A stretch of 64,000 bases of DNA from Seongchinamella unica (GTDB lineage: Bacteria > Pseudomonadota > Gammaproteobacteria > Pseudomonadales > Halieaceae), in contig NZ_SMSE01000002.1 of assembly GCF_004354085.1 (NCBI RefSeq), forward strand, positions 620,001-684,000. Direction: 5' to 3'. This document shows, in pieces, positions 46,906-56,020 of the stretch. The position numbers and the translations under genes are program-made. Below the pieces are notes generated by a model, which saw nothing but the letters and a program-made list of their open reading frames with translations, did no database searches and had not been told where the DNA came from. The stretch's first letter is position 1. Each line of letters begins with the position of its first letter.

Positions 46906-47006
46906 TTCGCGCTAAGCGGCCGCCGTGGACGGGATAGACCTCCTTCGGTCGAAAAGCACACTCCCTCTTGAGGTATATCCCGCACGCAGTGCCTGCTTAG
47001 CGCTAA
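46906..47006. repeat. 101-bp imperfect palindromic element between icd and clpS
   Basis: Outer arms of 12 bp with one mismatch (46906-46917 and 46995-47006), including a perfect 9-bp GCGCTAAGC/GCTTAGCGC pair. Inner arms G-G-G-A-T-A-x-A-C-C-T-C (46931-46942) and its partner (46970-46981) pair over 11 of 12 positions. The two 13-nt segments between them also pair in part, so the whole element can fold as one long stem of about 36 positions with a 27-nt terminal loop. The right arm is itself a 14-bp palindrome (46995-47008). No coding potential; no terminator T run. Could be a small mobile palindrome, a structured RNA or a protein-binding cruciform. Confidence 0.7.
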
Positions 47007-47088
47007 GCACCCTCGCGGGGACGCCACGCCGGCCAGTTCAGCAGCTATAACACTACAAATGCAGAGGCTTTGTCCAGTTTGCTAGCCC

Positions 47089-47118
47089 TTGAAAACCCGA
47101 GTATTGTATCCATATACA
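47089..47118 (+). promoter_or_regulatory. Candidate clpS-clpA promoter
   Basis: TTGAAA (47089-47094), 18 bp, TATACA (47113-47118), 66 bp before the clpS ATG. Good hexamers, in an AT-richer stretch after the palindromic element. Confidence 0.55.
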
Positions 47119-47184
47119 CCAGTTACCGGGCAGAGAAACAAGAGTGGTACCGTGGATTACATCCATACATGCAGCAACCTACGT

Positions 47185-47508
47185 ATGAGTAAAGAGGAGC
47201 ATGAGTCCGATGGTGGGCTTGCTCTCCAGGAAAGCAAGCCCGAGCTGAAGCGGCCGCCGCTGTTCAAGGTCGTGTTGATTAATGACGACTACACGCCGAT
47301 GGAATTCGTGGTGGAGGTTTTGGAAACATTTTTCCGTATGAACCGTGAGCAGGCGACTCACGTCATGTTGACGGTACACACCCAGGGAAAGGGCGTCTGT
47401 GGCATTTTCACCCGCGATATCGCCGAGACCAAGGCGGCGCAGGTTAACCAGTATGCGAGGGAGAACGAACACCCGCTGCTGTGTGAAATCGAGGCATCAG
47501 AGGGCTAG
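47185..47508 (+). CDS. clpS: ClpA adaptor ClpS
   Basis: 107-residue N-end rule adaptor that hands substrates with destabilising N-termini to ClpAP. Seen: [19 protein letters not shown] (the N-D-D-Y-T and M-E-F-V substrate-pocket residues), A-T-H-V-M-L-x-V-H-x-x-G-x-G-V-C-G-I-F, and a final P-L-L-C-E-I-E. Start set at 47185 by usual length; the frame stays open upstream, and no strong ribosome site precedes either. 16 bp before clpA. The transferases that create N-degrons, aat and bpt, lie 2.5-4 kb downstream. Confidence 0.95.
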   Translation: MSKEEHESDGGLALQESKPELKRPPLFKVVLINDDYTPMEFVVEVLETFFRMNREQATHVMLTVHTQGKGVCGIFTRDIAETKAAQVNQYARENEHPLLCEIEASEG

Positions 47509-47524
47509 CGCCCGGGAGTGGTAT

Positions 47525-49810
47525 ATGCTGAGTAACGATCTGGAACAGTCCCTGAATGACGCCTTCCGCGGCGCCCGGGCCAAGCGACACGAGTTTATGA
47601 CCGTTGAACACCTGTTGCTGGCACTACTGGACAATAACGATGCCATCCGGGTACTCAAGGCCTGCGGTGCGGATATTGGCGGTCTGCGCGGGGATCTGGT
47701 CGAGTTTGTCGATGCCACCACGCCACTGATCCCGGAGGACGAGGAAGACAGGGACACCCAGCCCACCCTCGGCTTCCAGCGCGTGCTGCAACGGGCGGTA
47801 TTCCACGTGCAGTCATCCGGCAAGAGCGAGGTCACCGGCGCCAATGTGCTGGTGGCGATTTTCAGTGAGTCCGAAAGCCAGGCGGTGTTTTTCCTCAAGA
47901 CCCAGAGCATTGCCCGACTGGATGTGGTGAATTTCATCACCCATGGCATTTCCAAGGTCTCGGGTGAGAACGAGGCCAGCGATCCCGAACCTTCTGTCGA
48001 CAACGGGGGCAATGTGGCCGAGGAAGGGGAGCCCAATCCCCTGGACAGCTATGCCACCAATCTCAACAAGGAGGCCGCCGAAGGCCATATCGACCCCCTG
48101 ATCGGCCGGGTTCCCGAGGTCGAGCGGGTGGCCCAGATTCTGGCGCGCCGGCGCAAGAACAACCCGCTGCTGGTGGGTGAGTCCGGCGTTGGCAAGACCG
48201 CGATCATCGAGGGGCTGGCGAAGAAGATTGTTGACGGTGATGTACCGGAGACGCTCAAGGACGCGGTGGTTTATTCCCTGGACCTCGGTTCGCTGCTGGC
48301 CGGGACCAAGTATCGTGGTGATTTCGAGAAACGCTTCAAGGGCTTGCTTGCGGAACTGAAAAAACGCGACCACGCCATTCTCTTTATCGATGAGGTTCAC
48401 ACCATCATCGGTGCCGGCGCCGCCTCTGGCGGGGTGATGGATGCCAGTAACCTGCTGAAGCCGTTGCTCAGCTCGGGCAAGTTGCGCTGCGTGGGCTCTA
48501 CCACCTTCCAGGAATACCGCGGTATTTTTGACAAGGACAAGGCTCTCAGCCGCCGCTTCCAGAAAATCGATGTGCTCGAACCGAGCCCGGAGGACGCCTA
48601 CAAGATCCTCAAGGGGCTGAAAACCCGCTTTGAGGAACACCACGGTCTGCGCTACACCGACAAGGCCCTGAAGGTCGCGACGGATCTTTCGGCCCGCTAC
48701 ATCACCGACCGGTTTCTTCCCGACAAGGCGATCGATGTGATCGACGAAGCCGGTGCCTACCAGCAGCTGCAGCCACCGTCCAAGCGCAAGAAAGTGGTCG
48801 GGGTGGGCGATATCGAAACGGTAATCGCCAAGATTGCCCGTATTCCCCCGAAAACGGTCAGCACGGATGACAAGGAGACCCTGCAAAAGCTTGAATCCAA
48901 CCTGCAAATGGTGGTGTTCGGGCAGGATAAGGCTATCAGTAGCCTGGCCACCTCCATCAAATTGGCCCGGGCCGGGCTCAAGCCCGCGGACAAGCCCATC
49001 GGGTCCTTCCTGCTGGCCGGTCCCACCGGCGTTGGCAAGACCGAGGTTACCCGCCAGCTTGCCATGCAACTGGGGCTGGAGCTGATCCGCTTCGATATGT
49101 CCGAGTACATGGAGCGCCACACGGTATCGCGGCTGATCGGCGCGCCTCCCGGTTATGTCGGCTTCGACCAGGGCGGGTTACTCACCGACGCGGTCACCAA
49201 ACATCCTCACGCGGTAGTGCTGCTCGATGAGATCGAAAAGGCCCACCCGGAAGTGTTCAACCTGCTGCTACAGGTCATGGACCACGGCACATTGACCGAC
49301 AACAACGGGCGCAAGGCGGATTTCCGCAACGTCATACTGGTCATGACCACCAATGCCGGTGCCGAGAGTATCAGCCGCCGAACAATTGGCTTTACCAGCC
49401 AGGATCACAGCACCGACGGAATGGAAGCGATCAATCGCATGTTCACTCCCGAATTCCGCAACCGGCTGGACAGCATCGTCCAGTTTGAGCCCTTGGGCGA
49501 AGATGTCATTCTCACCGTGGTGGACAAGTTCCTCACCGAACTGCAGGGCCAGTTGGACGAGAAGCGCGTGACCATCGACGTGGACGAGGACGCCCGGCTG
49601 TGGCTGGTGGAAAAAGGCTATGACCAGCATATGGGCGCCCGCCCAATGGAACGCATTATTCAGGAGCACATCAAGAAGCCGCTGGCGGAAATGGTGTTGT
49701 TCGGCGAGTTGGCGCGCTCCGGCGGCACGGCGCTGGTGCGGCTTAATAAGGCCGAGGACAGGCTGGAGGTGCGGATCGAGGAAGAGGAAGTGGCCCTGGA
49801 AGAGGGCTGA
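47525..49810 (+). CDS. clpA: ATP-dependent Clp protease ATP-binding subunit ClpA
   Basis: 761-residue AAA+ unfoldase (758 in E. coli) with two ATPase rings. N-domain about 1-145 (binds ClpS), first Walker A G-E-S-G-V-G-K-T (about 217-224) with Walker B I-L-F-I-D-E-V-H, second Walker A G-P-T-G-V-G-K-T (about 499-506) with V-L-L-D-E-I-E-K. The I-G-x loop that docks on ClpP lies near R-R-T-I-G-F-T-S (about 618-625). Start at 47525 (MLSNDLEQSLNDAF); the frame before it overlaps clpS. Forms ClpAP with ClpP, which is not in the window. No strong terminator follows. Confidence 0.97.
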   Translation: MLSNDLEQSLNDAFRGARAKRHEFMTVEHLLLALLDNNDAIRVLKACGADIGGLRGDLVEFVDATTPLIPEDEEDRDTQPTLGFQRVLQRAVFHVQSSGKSEVTGANVLVAIFSESESQAVFFLKTQSIARLDVVNFITHGISKVSGENEASDPEPSVDNGGNVAEEGEPNPLDSYATNLNKEAAEGHIDPLIGRVPEVERVAQILARRRKNNPLLVGESGVGKTAIIEGLAKKIVDGDVPETLKDAVVYSLDLGSLLAGTKYRGDFEKRFKGLLAELKKRDHAILFIDEVHTIIGAGAASGGVMDASNLLKPLLSSGKLRCVGSTTFQEYRGIFDKDKALSRRFQKIDVLEPSPEDAYKILKGLKTRFEEHHGLRYTDKALKVATDLSARYITDRFLPDKAIDVIDEAGAYQQLQPPSKRKKVVGVGDIETVIAKIARIPPKTVSTDDKETLQKLESNLQMVVFGQDKAISSLATSIKLARAGLKPADKPIGSFLLAGPTGVGKTEVTRQLAMQLGLELIRFDMSEYMERHTVSRLIGAPPGYVGFDQGGLLTDAVTKHPHAVVLLDEIEKAHPEVFNLLLQVMDHGTLTDNNGRKADFRNVILVMTTNAGAESISRRTIGFTSQDHSTDGMEAINRMFTPEFRNRLDSIVQFEPLGEDVILTVVDKFLTELQGQLDEKRVTIDVDEDARLWLVEKGYDQHMGARPMERIIQEHIKKPLAEMVLFGELARSGGTALVRLNKAEDRLEVRIEEEEVALEEG

Positions 49811-49813
49811 TGA

Positions 49814-49913
49814 CCCGCTCTGAAGCGGGCCGCTTCCCCACTATCGAACGCGCGGCCGTCAGGCAGAGTGACCCAACGTGCCAACGCGACCGGGTACCCC
49901 CAGGCTGGGGTAC
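49814..49913. terminator. Two stem-loops between convergent clpA and infA
   Basis: CCCGCT (49814-49819), CTGA, AGCGGG (49824-49829) directly after the clpA stop, and GTACCCC (49894-49900), 6 nt, GGGGTAC (49907-49913) before the infA stop. Neither has a T run. They lie between converging genes and may act as weak bidirectional ends. Confidence 0.35.
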
Positions 49914-49934
49914 GGGAGTTAACGTGTCGGAGAC

Positions 49935-50153
49935 TTACCGCTCGCGGTAAGTGATACGGCCCTTGGTCAGGTCGTAGGGAGTCAGTTCAACGCGAACCTT
50001 GTCACCGGTGAGAATACGAATGTAGTTCTTGCGCATCTTGCCGGAGATGTGGGCAGTCACAACGTGGCCATTTTCCAGTTTTACGCGGAAAGTGGTGTTG
50101 GGCAGGGTGTCGATCACCTCGCCTTCCATTTCGATCTGGTCTTCCTTCGCCAT
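49935..50153 (-). CDS. infA: Translation initiation factor IF-1
   Basis: 72-residue OB-fold factor that occupies the ribosomal A site during initiation. The whole chain is conserved: start [11 protein letters not shown], then [25 protein letters not shown] and terminal L-T-K-G-R-I-T-Y-R. Start 50153 gives exactly the bacterial length. It is on the minus strand downstream of bpt (144 bp), as in Pseudomonas. Confidence 0.98.
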   Translation of the reverse strand: MAKEDQIEMEGEVIDTLPNTTFRVKLENGHVVTAHISGKMRKNYIRILTGDKVRVELTPYDLTKGRITYRER

Positions 50154-50297
50154 GTACTGGCAGTCCTCGGTATAAAACAAGGGGCGCATTTTGCCTGAAA
50201 CGGCAAGCTGTTTCTAGCATATTTCCTGTTAATTCTGTCGTCATCGAAAGGTCGCCCCCAGATCCTGTTCTCGACCCCGGGGCTCGTTACCGCACGG

Positions 50298-51008
50298 TTA
50301 AAGCAGTGTCGTCCAGCGGCCGTTTACATACAGCTCGAGGGGTCGGTATTCGGACTTGTAGGCCATTTTACGGCAGTTTTTGATCCAGTAGCCGAGGTAG
50401 AGGTAGTCCAGGTCCATTTCCCGGGCCTTTTCGATCTGCCAGAGAATGGCGAAGCGGCCGAGGCTGCGCCTGTCGGCGGCGGGGTCAAAGAAGGTATAGA
50501 TCGCGGACAGGCCGTCCAGCAGTTCATCCACCACCGAGATAGCCGTCAGTCTGCCATCGTCGTAGAAGCGGAAATAACGGGTGCACTCCCAGGCGTTGTC
50601 CAGGAAAGACAGGTATTGCTCCCGGTCCGGCGGATACATATCGCCGTCCGAGTGGCGTTGATCGATATAGCGGCGATAAAGATCGAAGGCCGATTCATCG
50701 CGAATATCCTCGGTTTGCTCCACTTCCAGGTCGCTGTTGCGGGCACTGGTCCGGCGCTGGGCGCGGTTGGGGGCGAACCGGGCGACCGGGATGCGGGCGG
50801 GGATGCAGGCATCGCAGCCGTTGCAGTGGGGTCGGTAGAGGTGATTGCCGCTGCGCCGGAAGCCCAATACGGACAGATTGCTGTACAGGGCCTGGTCCAC
50901 TTCCTGCCGCGGATCCACAAACAGGGTGGTGGCCTCCCGTTCGTCCAGGTAGCTGCAGCTGTGGGGGTAGGTCGTGTAGACCTTGAGGTCCCGCAGTGAA
51001 GAGGTCAC
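50298..51008 (-). CDS. bpt: Aspartate/glutamate leucyltransferase Bpt
   Basis: 236-residue tRNA-protein transferase that puts Leu on N-terminal Asp or Glu, creating an N-degron for ClpS. The N-terminal domain has Y-P-H-S-C-S-Y-L (about 16-23) and C-N-G-C-D-A-C (about 63-69), the cysteine cluster of ATE1-related enzymes; the C-terminal domain has the GNAT-like L-Y-L-G-Y-W-I-K-N-C-R-K-M-A-Y-K block. The GTG start at 51008 overlaps the aat stop (GTGA) and has GGAG 7 nt upstream; a TTG at 51023 would add five residues. Confidence 0.94.
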   Translation of the reverse strand: MTSSLRDLKVYTTYPHSCSYLDEREATTLFVDPRQEVDQALYSNLSVLGFRRSGNHLYRPHCNGCDACIPARIPVARFAPNRAQRRTSARNSDLEVEQTEDIRDESAFDLYRRYIDQRHSDGDMYPPDREQYLSFLDNAWECTRYFRFYDDGRLTAISVVDELLDGLSAIYTFFDPAADRRSLGRFAILWQIEKAREMDLDYLYLGYWIKNCRKMAYKSEYRPLELYVNGRWTTLL

Positions 51009-51718
51009 AACAAATCTCCGCAAGTATCCGGCAAACGCCAGATGCCCTCATCGTGGGCGATATCTATAGTTTGGGCAAGCAATGCCTCGAAGTCCAGTCG
51101 GCTGATATTCCTGGCGCCCAGGGAATTGAGGTGATCACTCTCCACCTGGCAGTCGATGACCTGGAAGCCACCCCGCTTGAGGATGTCCACCAGCGCCACC
51201 AGCGCCACCTTGGAGGCGTCTGTTTCCTCGCTGAACATGGACTCACCGAAGTATGCACGTCCGATGGCGACACCGTAGAGGCCGCCCACCAGTTGTCCGC
51301 TTTCATTGAGCACCTCCACCGAGTGGGCGTGGCCTATATGGTGCAGGTCGCAGTAGGCGGCCAGCATGTCGTCGCCTATCCAGGTGCCGAGGCCGTCACC
51401 GCGGAGCTGGGCACAGTGCCGCACGACGGCCTCGAAATGCTGGTCTACAGATAGTCGAAAGCGGTTTTTACGCAGGGTCCTGCGCAGTGAGCGGGAGACA
51501 TGTAATTCTTCGGGGAACAGCACCGAGCGTGGGTCTGGGGTCCACCACAGGACCGGCTGGGGTTCCTCGTACCAGGGGAAAATTCCCCTGCGGTAGGCGT
51601 CTATGAGCCGCCGGGGTGACAGGTCACCGCCCACCGCCAATAGCCCGTTGGGGTAATCCAGGGCGTTGGCGGTGGGGGGAAAGTCATCCCCCGTGTGCAG
51701 TTGTTGAATCGCGCGCAT
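51005..51718 (-). CDS. aat: Leucyl/phenylalanyl-tRNA-protein transferase Aat
   Basis: 237-residue transferase that adds Leu or Phe to N-terminal Lys or Arg. Family blocks: F-P-P-T-A-N-A-L near 13, G-L-L-A-V-G-G-D-L-S-P-R-R-L-I-D-A-Y-R-R-G-I-F-P-W-Y (split reading, about 25-50), P-R-S-V-L-F-P, G-T-W-I-G-D-D-M, G-E-S-M-F-S (about 160). With bpt, clpS and clpA it completes an N-end-rule degradation set within 5 kb. Overlaps bpt by 4 bp. Confidence 0.96.
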   Translation of the reverse strand: MRAIQQLHTGDDFPPTANALDYPNGLLAVGGDLSPRRLIDAYRRGIFPWYEEPQPVLWWTPDPRSVLFPEELHVSRSLRRTLRKNRFRLSVDQHFEAVVRHCAQLRGDGLGTWIGDDMLAAYCDLHHIGHAHSVEVLNESGQLVGGLYGVAIGRAYFGESMFSEETDASKVALVALVDILKRGGFQVIDCQVESDHLNSLGARNISRLDFEALLAQTIDIAHDEGIWRLPDTCGDLL

Positions 51719-51769
51719 GGGGGTATTGAACCAGATATCAGGGCCGGGCGACTACAGTGTCATCCCGGC

Positions 51770-51820
51770 GTGACGGCCCGATGCATGGGTGACGGCCTGA
51801 TGCATCGACGGCCCGAGCGG
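51770..51820. repeat. Degenerate 19-bp tandem repeat between trxB and aat
   Basis: GTGACGGCCCGATGCAT (51770-51786) recurs with one change at 51789-51805, and a third, partial copy (CGACGGCCCGAG) follows at 51806. A CATCCCGG motif directly precedes them. Located in the 161-bp gap between trxB and aat. Confidence 0.65.
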
Positions 51821-51857
51821 GGGTGCCGGCATAGCCGCTTCAGGCCAGGACCGTGGC

Positions 51858-51874
51858 TCTCATCCCGGATGAGA
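51858..51874. terminator. Short palindrome after trxB
   Basis: TCTCATCC (51858-51865), one base, GGATGAGA (51867-51874): an 8-bp palindrome 6 bp beyond the trxB stop (reading on the minus strand). With a one-base centre it would fold with 2-3 fewer pairs; no T run follows. Confidence 0.3.
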
Positions 51875-51879
51875 AGGTA

Positions 51880-52833
<954 letters not shown>

Positions 52834-52911
52834 TTAAATGGCTTCCTTGGGGTTGTCAGCGGCCGGGGCCGGACGAAAACGGGTAAACTGTCCCCTTAAT
52901 GGGGGCTGACT

Positions 52912-52940
52912 ATGGTACTTTAAAGGGATAATTCCGACAA
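52912..52940 (-). promoter_or_regulatory. Candidate trxB promoter
   Basis: On the minus strand: TTGTCG (52935-52940), 17 bp, TACCAT (52912-52917), 4 of 6 matches each, about 80 bp before the trxB start. Confidence 0.35.
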
Positions 52941-52975
52941 AGGTTCGGAAAATTCTAAAAAGATGCCATAAGTCT

Positions 52976-53004
52976 TTGAAAAAGATACAGAATAGGGTGA
53001 CAAT
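52976..53004 (+). promoter_or_regulatory. Candidate ftsK promoter
   Basis: TTGAAA (52976-52981; 5 of 6), 17 bp, GACAAT (52999-53004; 4 of 6), about 60 bp before the ftsK start, in the AT-rich divergent gap. Confidence 0.4.
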
Positions 53005-53070
53005 TGCCCCTGGCTATGGGGCCGATAGCAGGCCTTGGACAGGGGATAGCGGGGAAGGGCAGTAACAGCC

Positions 53071-55386
53071 GTGCCAGAGACAACAAACACCGAATCTTTC
53101 ATGGGTCCAAGATTGCGCGAGGGTGCCTTTATTGGCGTCAGCGCCATCTGTCTGTACCTGTTACTGGCGCTGCTGACTTACAGCCCCCAGGATCCCGGCT
53201 GGTCTGCCAGCGGTTCCGGCGGAGGAATCGCCAATCTGGGCGGCCCCACCGGGGCATGGCTGGCTGACGTGTTCTTCTCCCTGGTCGGTTACGCCGCTTA
53301 CCTGTTTCCGATCCTGCTGGCCTACCGGGCGGTGGTCATTCTTGTCGAGCGCAAGGAGGACAAGGCCTTCGACTGGCTGACCTTCGGTATCCGCACCCTC
53401 GGCCTGGTGCTGGTCATGATCGCCGGTACCGCACTGGCGGCGATGAACGATACCGGCAATACCTCGCTGCCCCAGGGTGCCGGCGGTATCCTCGGCCAGG
53501 CCATCGGCGGCTCTTTCACCCTGGCCTTCAGCGCGGTGGGCAGCCGGCTTATCCTGCTGTCTGTATTCCTCTTCGGTATGACCATCTTTACCGACCTCAG
53601 CTGGCTCAAGCTGATGGACAGACTGGGCTCCTGGACCATCAGGGGCTTTGACCGCTCACGGAATTGGGTACTGAAGACCGTGGACGACTTCCGCACCAAA
53701 CGCGAGCGGGACAGGGCCGTGGAAGCCCGCAAGGTTGTTATCGAGCAGCACGTCGAGAAAGAGAAAAAGCGTAAACCGCCCAAGATCAAACCGCTTAAAC
53801 CGAAAGCGGAAAAGTCCGACCGGGTGGAAAAAGAAAAGCAGCAGCCGCTGTTCGATGCGCCAGCGACCGGTGAGTTGCCGCACCTGGAACTGCTGGACGC
53901 CGAGGTCAAGGACCCCAACAAGGGGTTTTCCAAGGAACACCTGCAGGCGATGTCCAAGCTCCTGGAGCTGAAACTGGCCGACTTTGGTGTGACTGCCGAA
54001 GTGACCGCAGTATACCCCGGCCCGGTGATTACCCGTTTTGAGGTCCAGCCCGCACCCGGGGTCAAGGTTTCCCGCATCTCCAACCTGGCCAAGGACCTGG
54101 CCCGTTCACTGGCGGTGATTTCGGTGCGGGTGGTGGAAGTGATCCCCGGCAAATCAGTGGTGGGTATCGAGATTCCCAACGAGGACCGGGAAATCGTCAA
54201 CTTCCGCGAAGTACTGGCCTCCAAGGCCTTTGACCAGTCCAGGTCGCCCCTGACCCTGGCCCTGGGCCACGATATATCCGGCCAACCGGTCTGTGCCGAC
54301 CTGGCCAAGATGCCTCACCTGCTGGTGGCAGGCACCACCGGCTCCGGCAAGTCGGTGGGTGTTAACGCCATGTTGTTGAGCCTGTTGTACAAGTCCGGCC
54401 CCGAGGACGTGCGGCTTATCCTGGTTGACCCGAAAATGCTGGAGTTGTCCGTTTACGATGGCATTCCCCACCTGCTGACACCCGTCATCACCGACATGAA
54501 GGACGCCGCCAACGGCTTGCGCTGGTGTGTGGCGGAGATGGAGCGGCGCTACAAACTGATGGCCGCGCTGGGCGTGCGCAACCTGGGCGGCTACAACCGC
54601 AAGGTGCAGGATGCGATCAAGGCCGGGAACCCCATACCGGATCCACTGTGGACGCCTGACCCGATTTTCGCCGAGACTGACGAGGAACAGACCCCGCCGG
54701 ACCTCGAGTGCCTGCCCTCCATCGTGGTGGTCATCGACGAGTTCGCCGACATGATGATGATTGTCGGCAAGAAGGTCGAGGAACTCATCGCCCGTATTGC
54801 CCAGAAGGCGAGGGCTGCGGGCATTCACCTGATACTCGCGACCCAGCGTCCCTCGGTGGACGTGATTACCGGCCTGATCAAGGCCAACGTACCGACCCGG
54901 ATCGCTTTCCAGGTCTCCTCCAAGGTCGACTCGCGGACGATTCTCGACCAGGGCGGTGCCGAGCAGTTGCTGGGCCACGGCGACATGTTGTACCTGCCGC
55001 CGGGTTCGGGTGTGCCAAACCGGGTGCATGGCGCCTTTTGTTCCGACGAGGAAGTGCACCGGGTGGTCGCCGACTGGAAACGGCGCGGCCAGCCCCTGTA
55101 TATCGAAGGCCTGCTGGATGAAGGCGGGCAGACGCCGGTGACGGCCGGGGAACTCCAGGCCAGCGCTGGTGACGAAGATGATGAGAGCGACGCCCTTTAC
55201 GATGAAGCCGTGCACTATGTGACCCAAAGCCGCCGGGCCTCTATTTCCAGCGTCCAGCGCAAGTTGCGCATTGGCTACAACCGTGCCGCCAGGCTGATCG
55301 AGGCCATGGAAGCGGCGGGCGTGGTCAGTGAAATGGGCAGTAACGGCCAGCGTGAAGTGCTGGCGCCCCCACCCGTGGAAAATTGA
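53071..55386 (+). CDS. ftsK: DNA translocase FtsK
   Basis: 771-residue septal DNA pump that clears chromosomes and activates XerCD at dif. N-terminal membrane part with four hydrophobic segments (about 18-200), a short basic/charged linker ([16 protein letters not shown]), then the motor: beta and alpha domains from about 270, Walker A G-T-T-G-S-G-K-S at 421-428, Walker [10 protein letters not shown] (about 552-560), and a C-terminal gamma winged helix ([22 protein letters not shown]). The linker is short, as in Pseudomonas (811 residues), unlike the 1,329-residue E. coli protein. GTG start at 53071 with GGGGAAGGG some 15 nt upstream. Confidence 0.96.
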   Translation: MPETTNTESFMGPRLREGAFIGVSAICLYLLLALLTYSPQDPGWSASGSGGGIANLGGPTGAWLADVFFSLVGYAAYLFPILLAYRAVVILVERKEDKAFDWLTFGIRTLGLVLVMIAGTALAAMNDTGNTSLPQGAGGILGQAIGGSFTLAFSAVGSRLILLSVFLFGMTIFTDLSWLKLMDRLGSWTIRGFDRSRNWVLKTVDDFRTKRERDRAVEARKVVIEQHVEKEKKRKPPKIKPLKPKAEKSDRVEKEKQQPLFDAPATGELPHLELLDAEVKDPNKGFSKEHLQAMSKLLELKLADFGVTAEVTAVYPGPVITRFEVQPAPGVKVSRISNLAKDLARSLAVISVRVVEVIPGKSVVGIEIPNEDREIVNFREVLASKAFDQSRSPLTLALGHDISGQPVCADLAKMPHLLVAGTTGSGKSVGVNAMLLSLLYKSGPEDVRLILVDPKMLELSVYDGIPHLLTPVITDMKDAANGLRWCVAEMERRYKLMAALGVRNLGGYNRKVQDAIKAGNPIPDPLWTPDPIFAETDEEQTPPDLECLPSIVVVIDEFADMMMIVGKKVEELIARIAQKARAAGIHLILATQRPSVDVITGLIKANVPTRIAFQVSSKVDSRTILDQGGAEQLLGHGDMLYLPPGSGVPNRVHGAFCSDEEVHRVVADWKRRGQPLYIEGLLDEGGQTPVTAGELQASAGDEDDESDALYDEAVHYVTQSRRASISSVQRKLRIGYNRAARLIEAMEAAGVVSEMGSNGQREVLAPPPVEN

Positions 55387-55396
55387 TAAACCCAGA

Positions 55397-56020
55397 ATGA
55401 AAAAAATTGTACTTCTCATGGTCCTGGGTCTTTGCCTGGTGGCTGGCATCGCTCGCTCCGACAACAGCGCTACCGAACAGCTGATAGGGTTACTGGCGGG
55501 TGTTCAGCAATTGCAGGGTCAGTTTCGGCAGGTCCAGTATGCGCAGGAAGATGAAACGGTGACCGCGAATAGCAGCGGCCGTTTCAAATTGCTCAAGCCA
55601 CATTACGTGAGCTGGGAAATCGACAGCCCGGATAACCAGCTGATCGTCGCTGACGGTGAGCACCTGTGGCATTTCGACCGCGACCTGGAAACCGTGACCC
55701 GCAGGCCTGTGGCGGGTCAGCAGGACTTGTCCCCGCTGCAGATTCTCGCCGGTGACACCGCGTTGCTCCGGGAGCGGTTCCTGGTATCGCGCACCGGGCA
55801 GGGGCGCTTCCGTCTCGCCCCGGTTGACGACAAGGCAGCCTTCAAAGCCTTGACGCTGGTGTTCGTCGAGGATCGGATCAGTGCCATGGAGGTGGTGGAC
55901 AAACTCAACCAGCGCCTGTTCATCGAGCTGCTGGCGGTAGATGGGGAATCAGCCCTGACGCCAGCGGACTTCCTGTTCGAACCTCCTGAGGGGGCCGACC
56001 TGTTCTACCATGACCGATGA
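55397..56020 (+). CDS. lolA: Outer-membrane lipoprotein carrier LolA
   Basis: 207-residue periplasmic chaperone that carries lipoproteins from LolCDE to LolB. A signal peptide (KKIVLLMVLGLCLVAGIARS) ends near residue 21; then L-L-A-G-V-Q-Q-L-Q-G-Q-F-R-Q-V, S-S-G-R-F-K-L-L-K-P-H-Y-V-S-W-E (the family's G-x-F-x-x-x-x-P-x-x-x-x-W), and D-G-E-H-L-W-H-F-D-R-D-L-E-T-V-T. Start 55397 is the first ATG after ftsK (10 bp gap). The end overlaps rarA by 11 bp. Confidence 0.95.
   Translation: MKKIVLLMVLGLCLVAGIARSDNSATEQLIGLLAGVQQLQGQFRQVQYAQEDETVTANSSGRFKLLKPHYVSWEIDSPDNQLIVADGEHLWHFDRDLETVTRRPVAGQQDLSPLQILAGDTALLRERFLVSRTGQGRFRLAPVDDKAAFKALTLVFVEDRISAMEVVDKLNQRLFIELLAVDGESALTPADFLFEPPEGADLFYHDR

Noticed and set aside
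46906-47006. Palindromic element as an integron attC site
   Set aside because: No R' (GTTRRRY) or R'' core sites, and no integrase gene in the window.
47813-49120. Minus-strand open frame of 435 codons opposite clpA
   Set aside because: Shadow of clpA; no ribosome site or recognisable domain.
54154-55464. Minus-strand open frame of 436 codons opposite ftsK
   Set aside because: Shadow of the ftsK motor domain.
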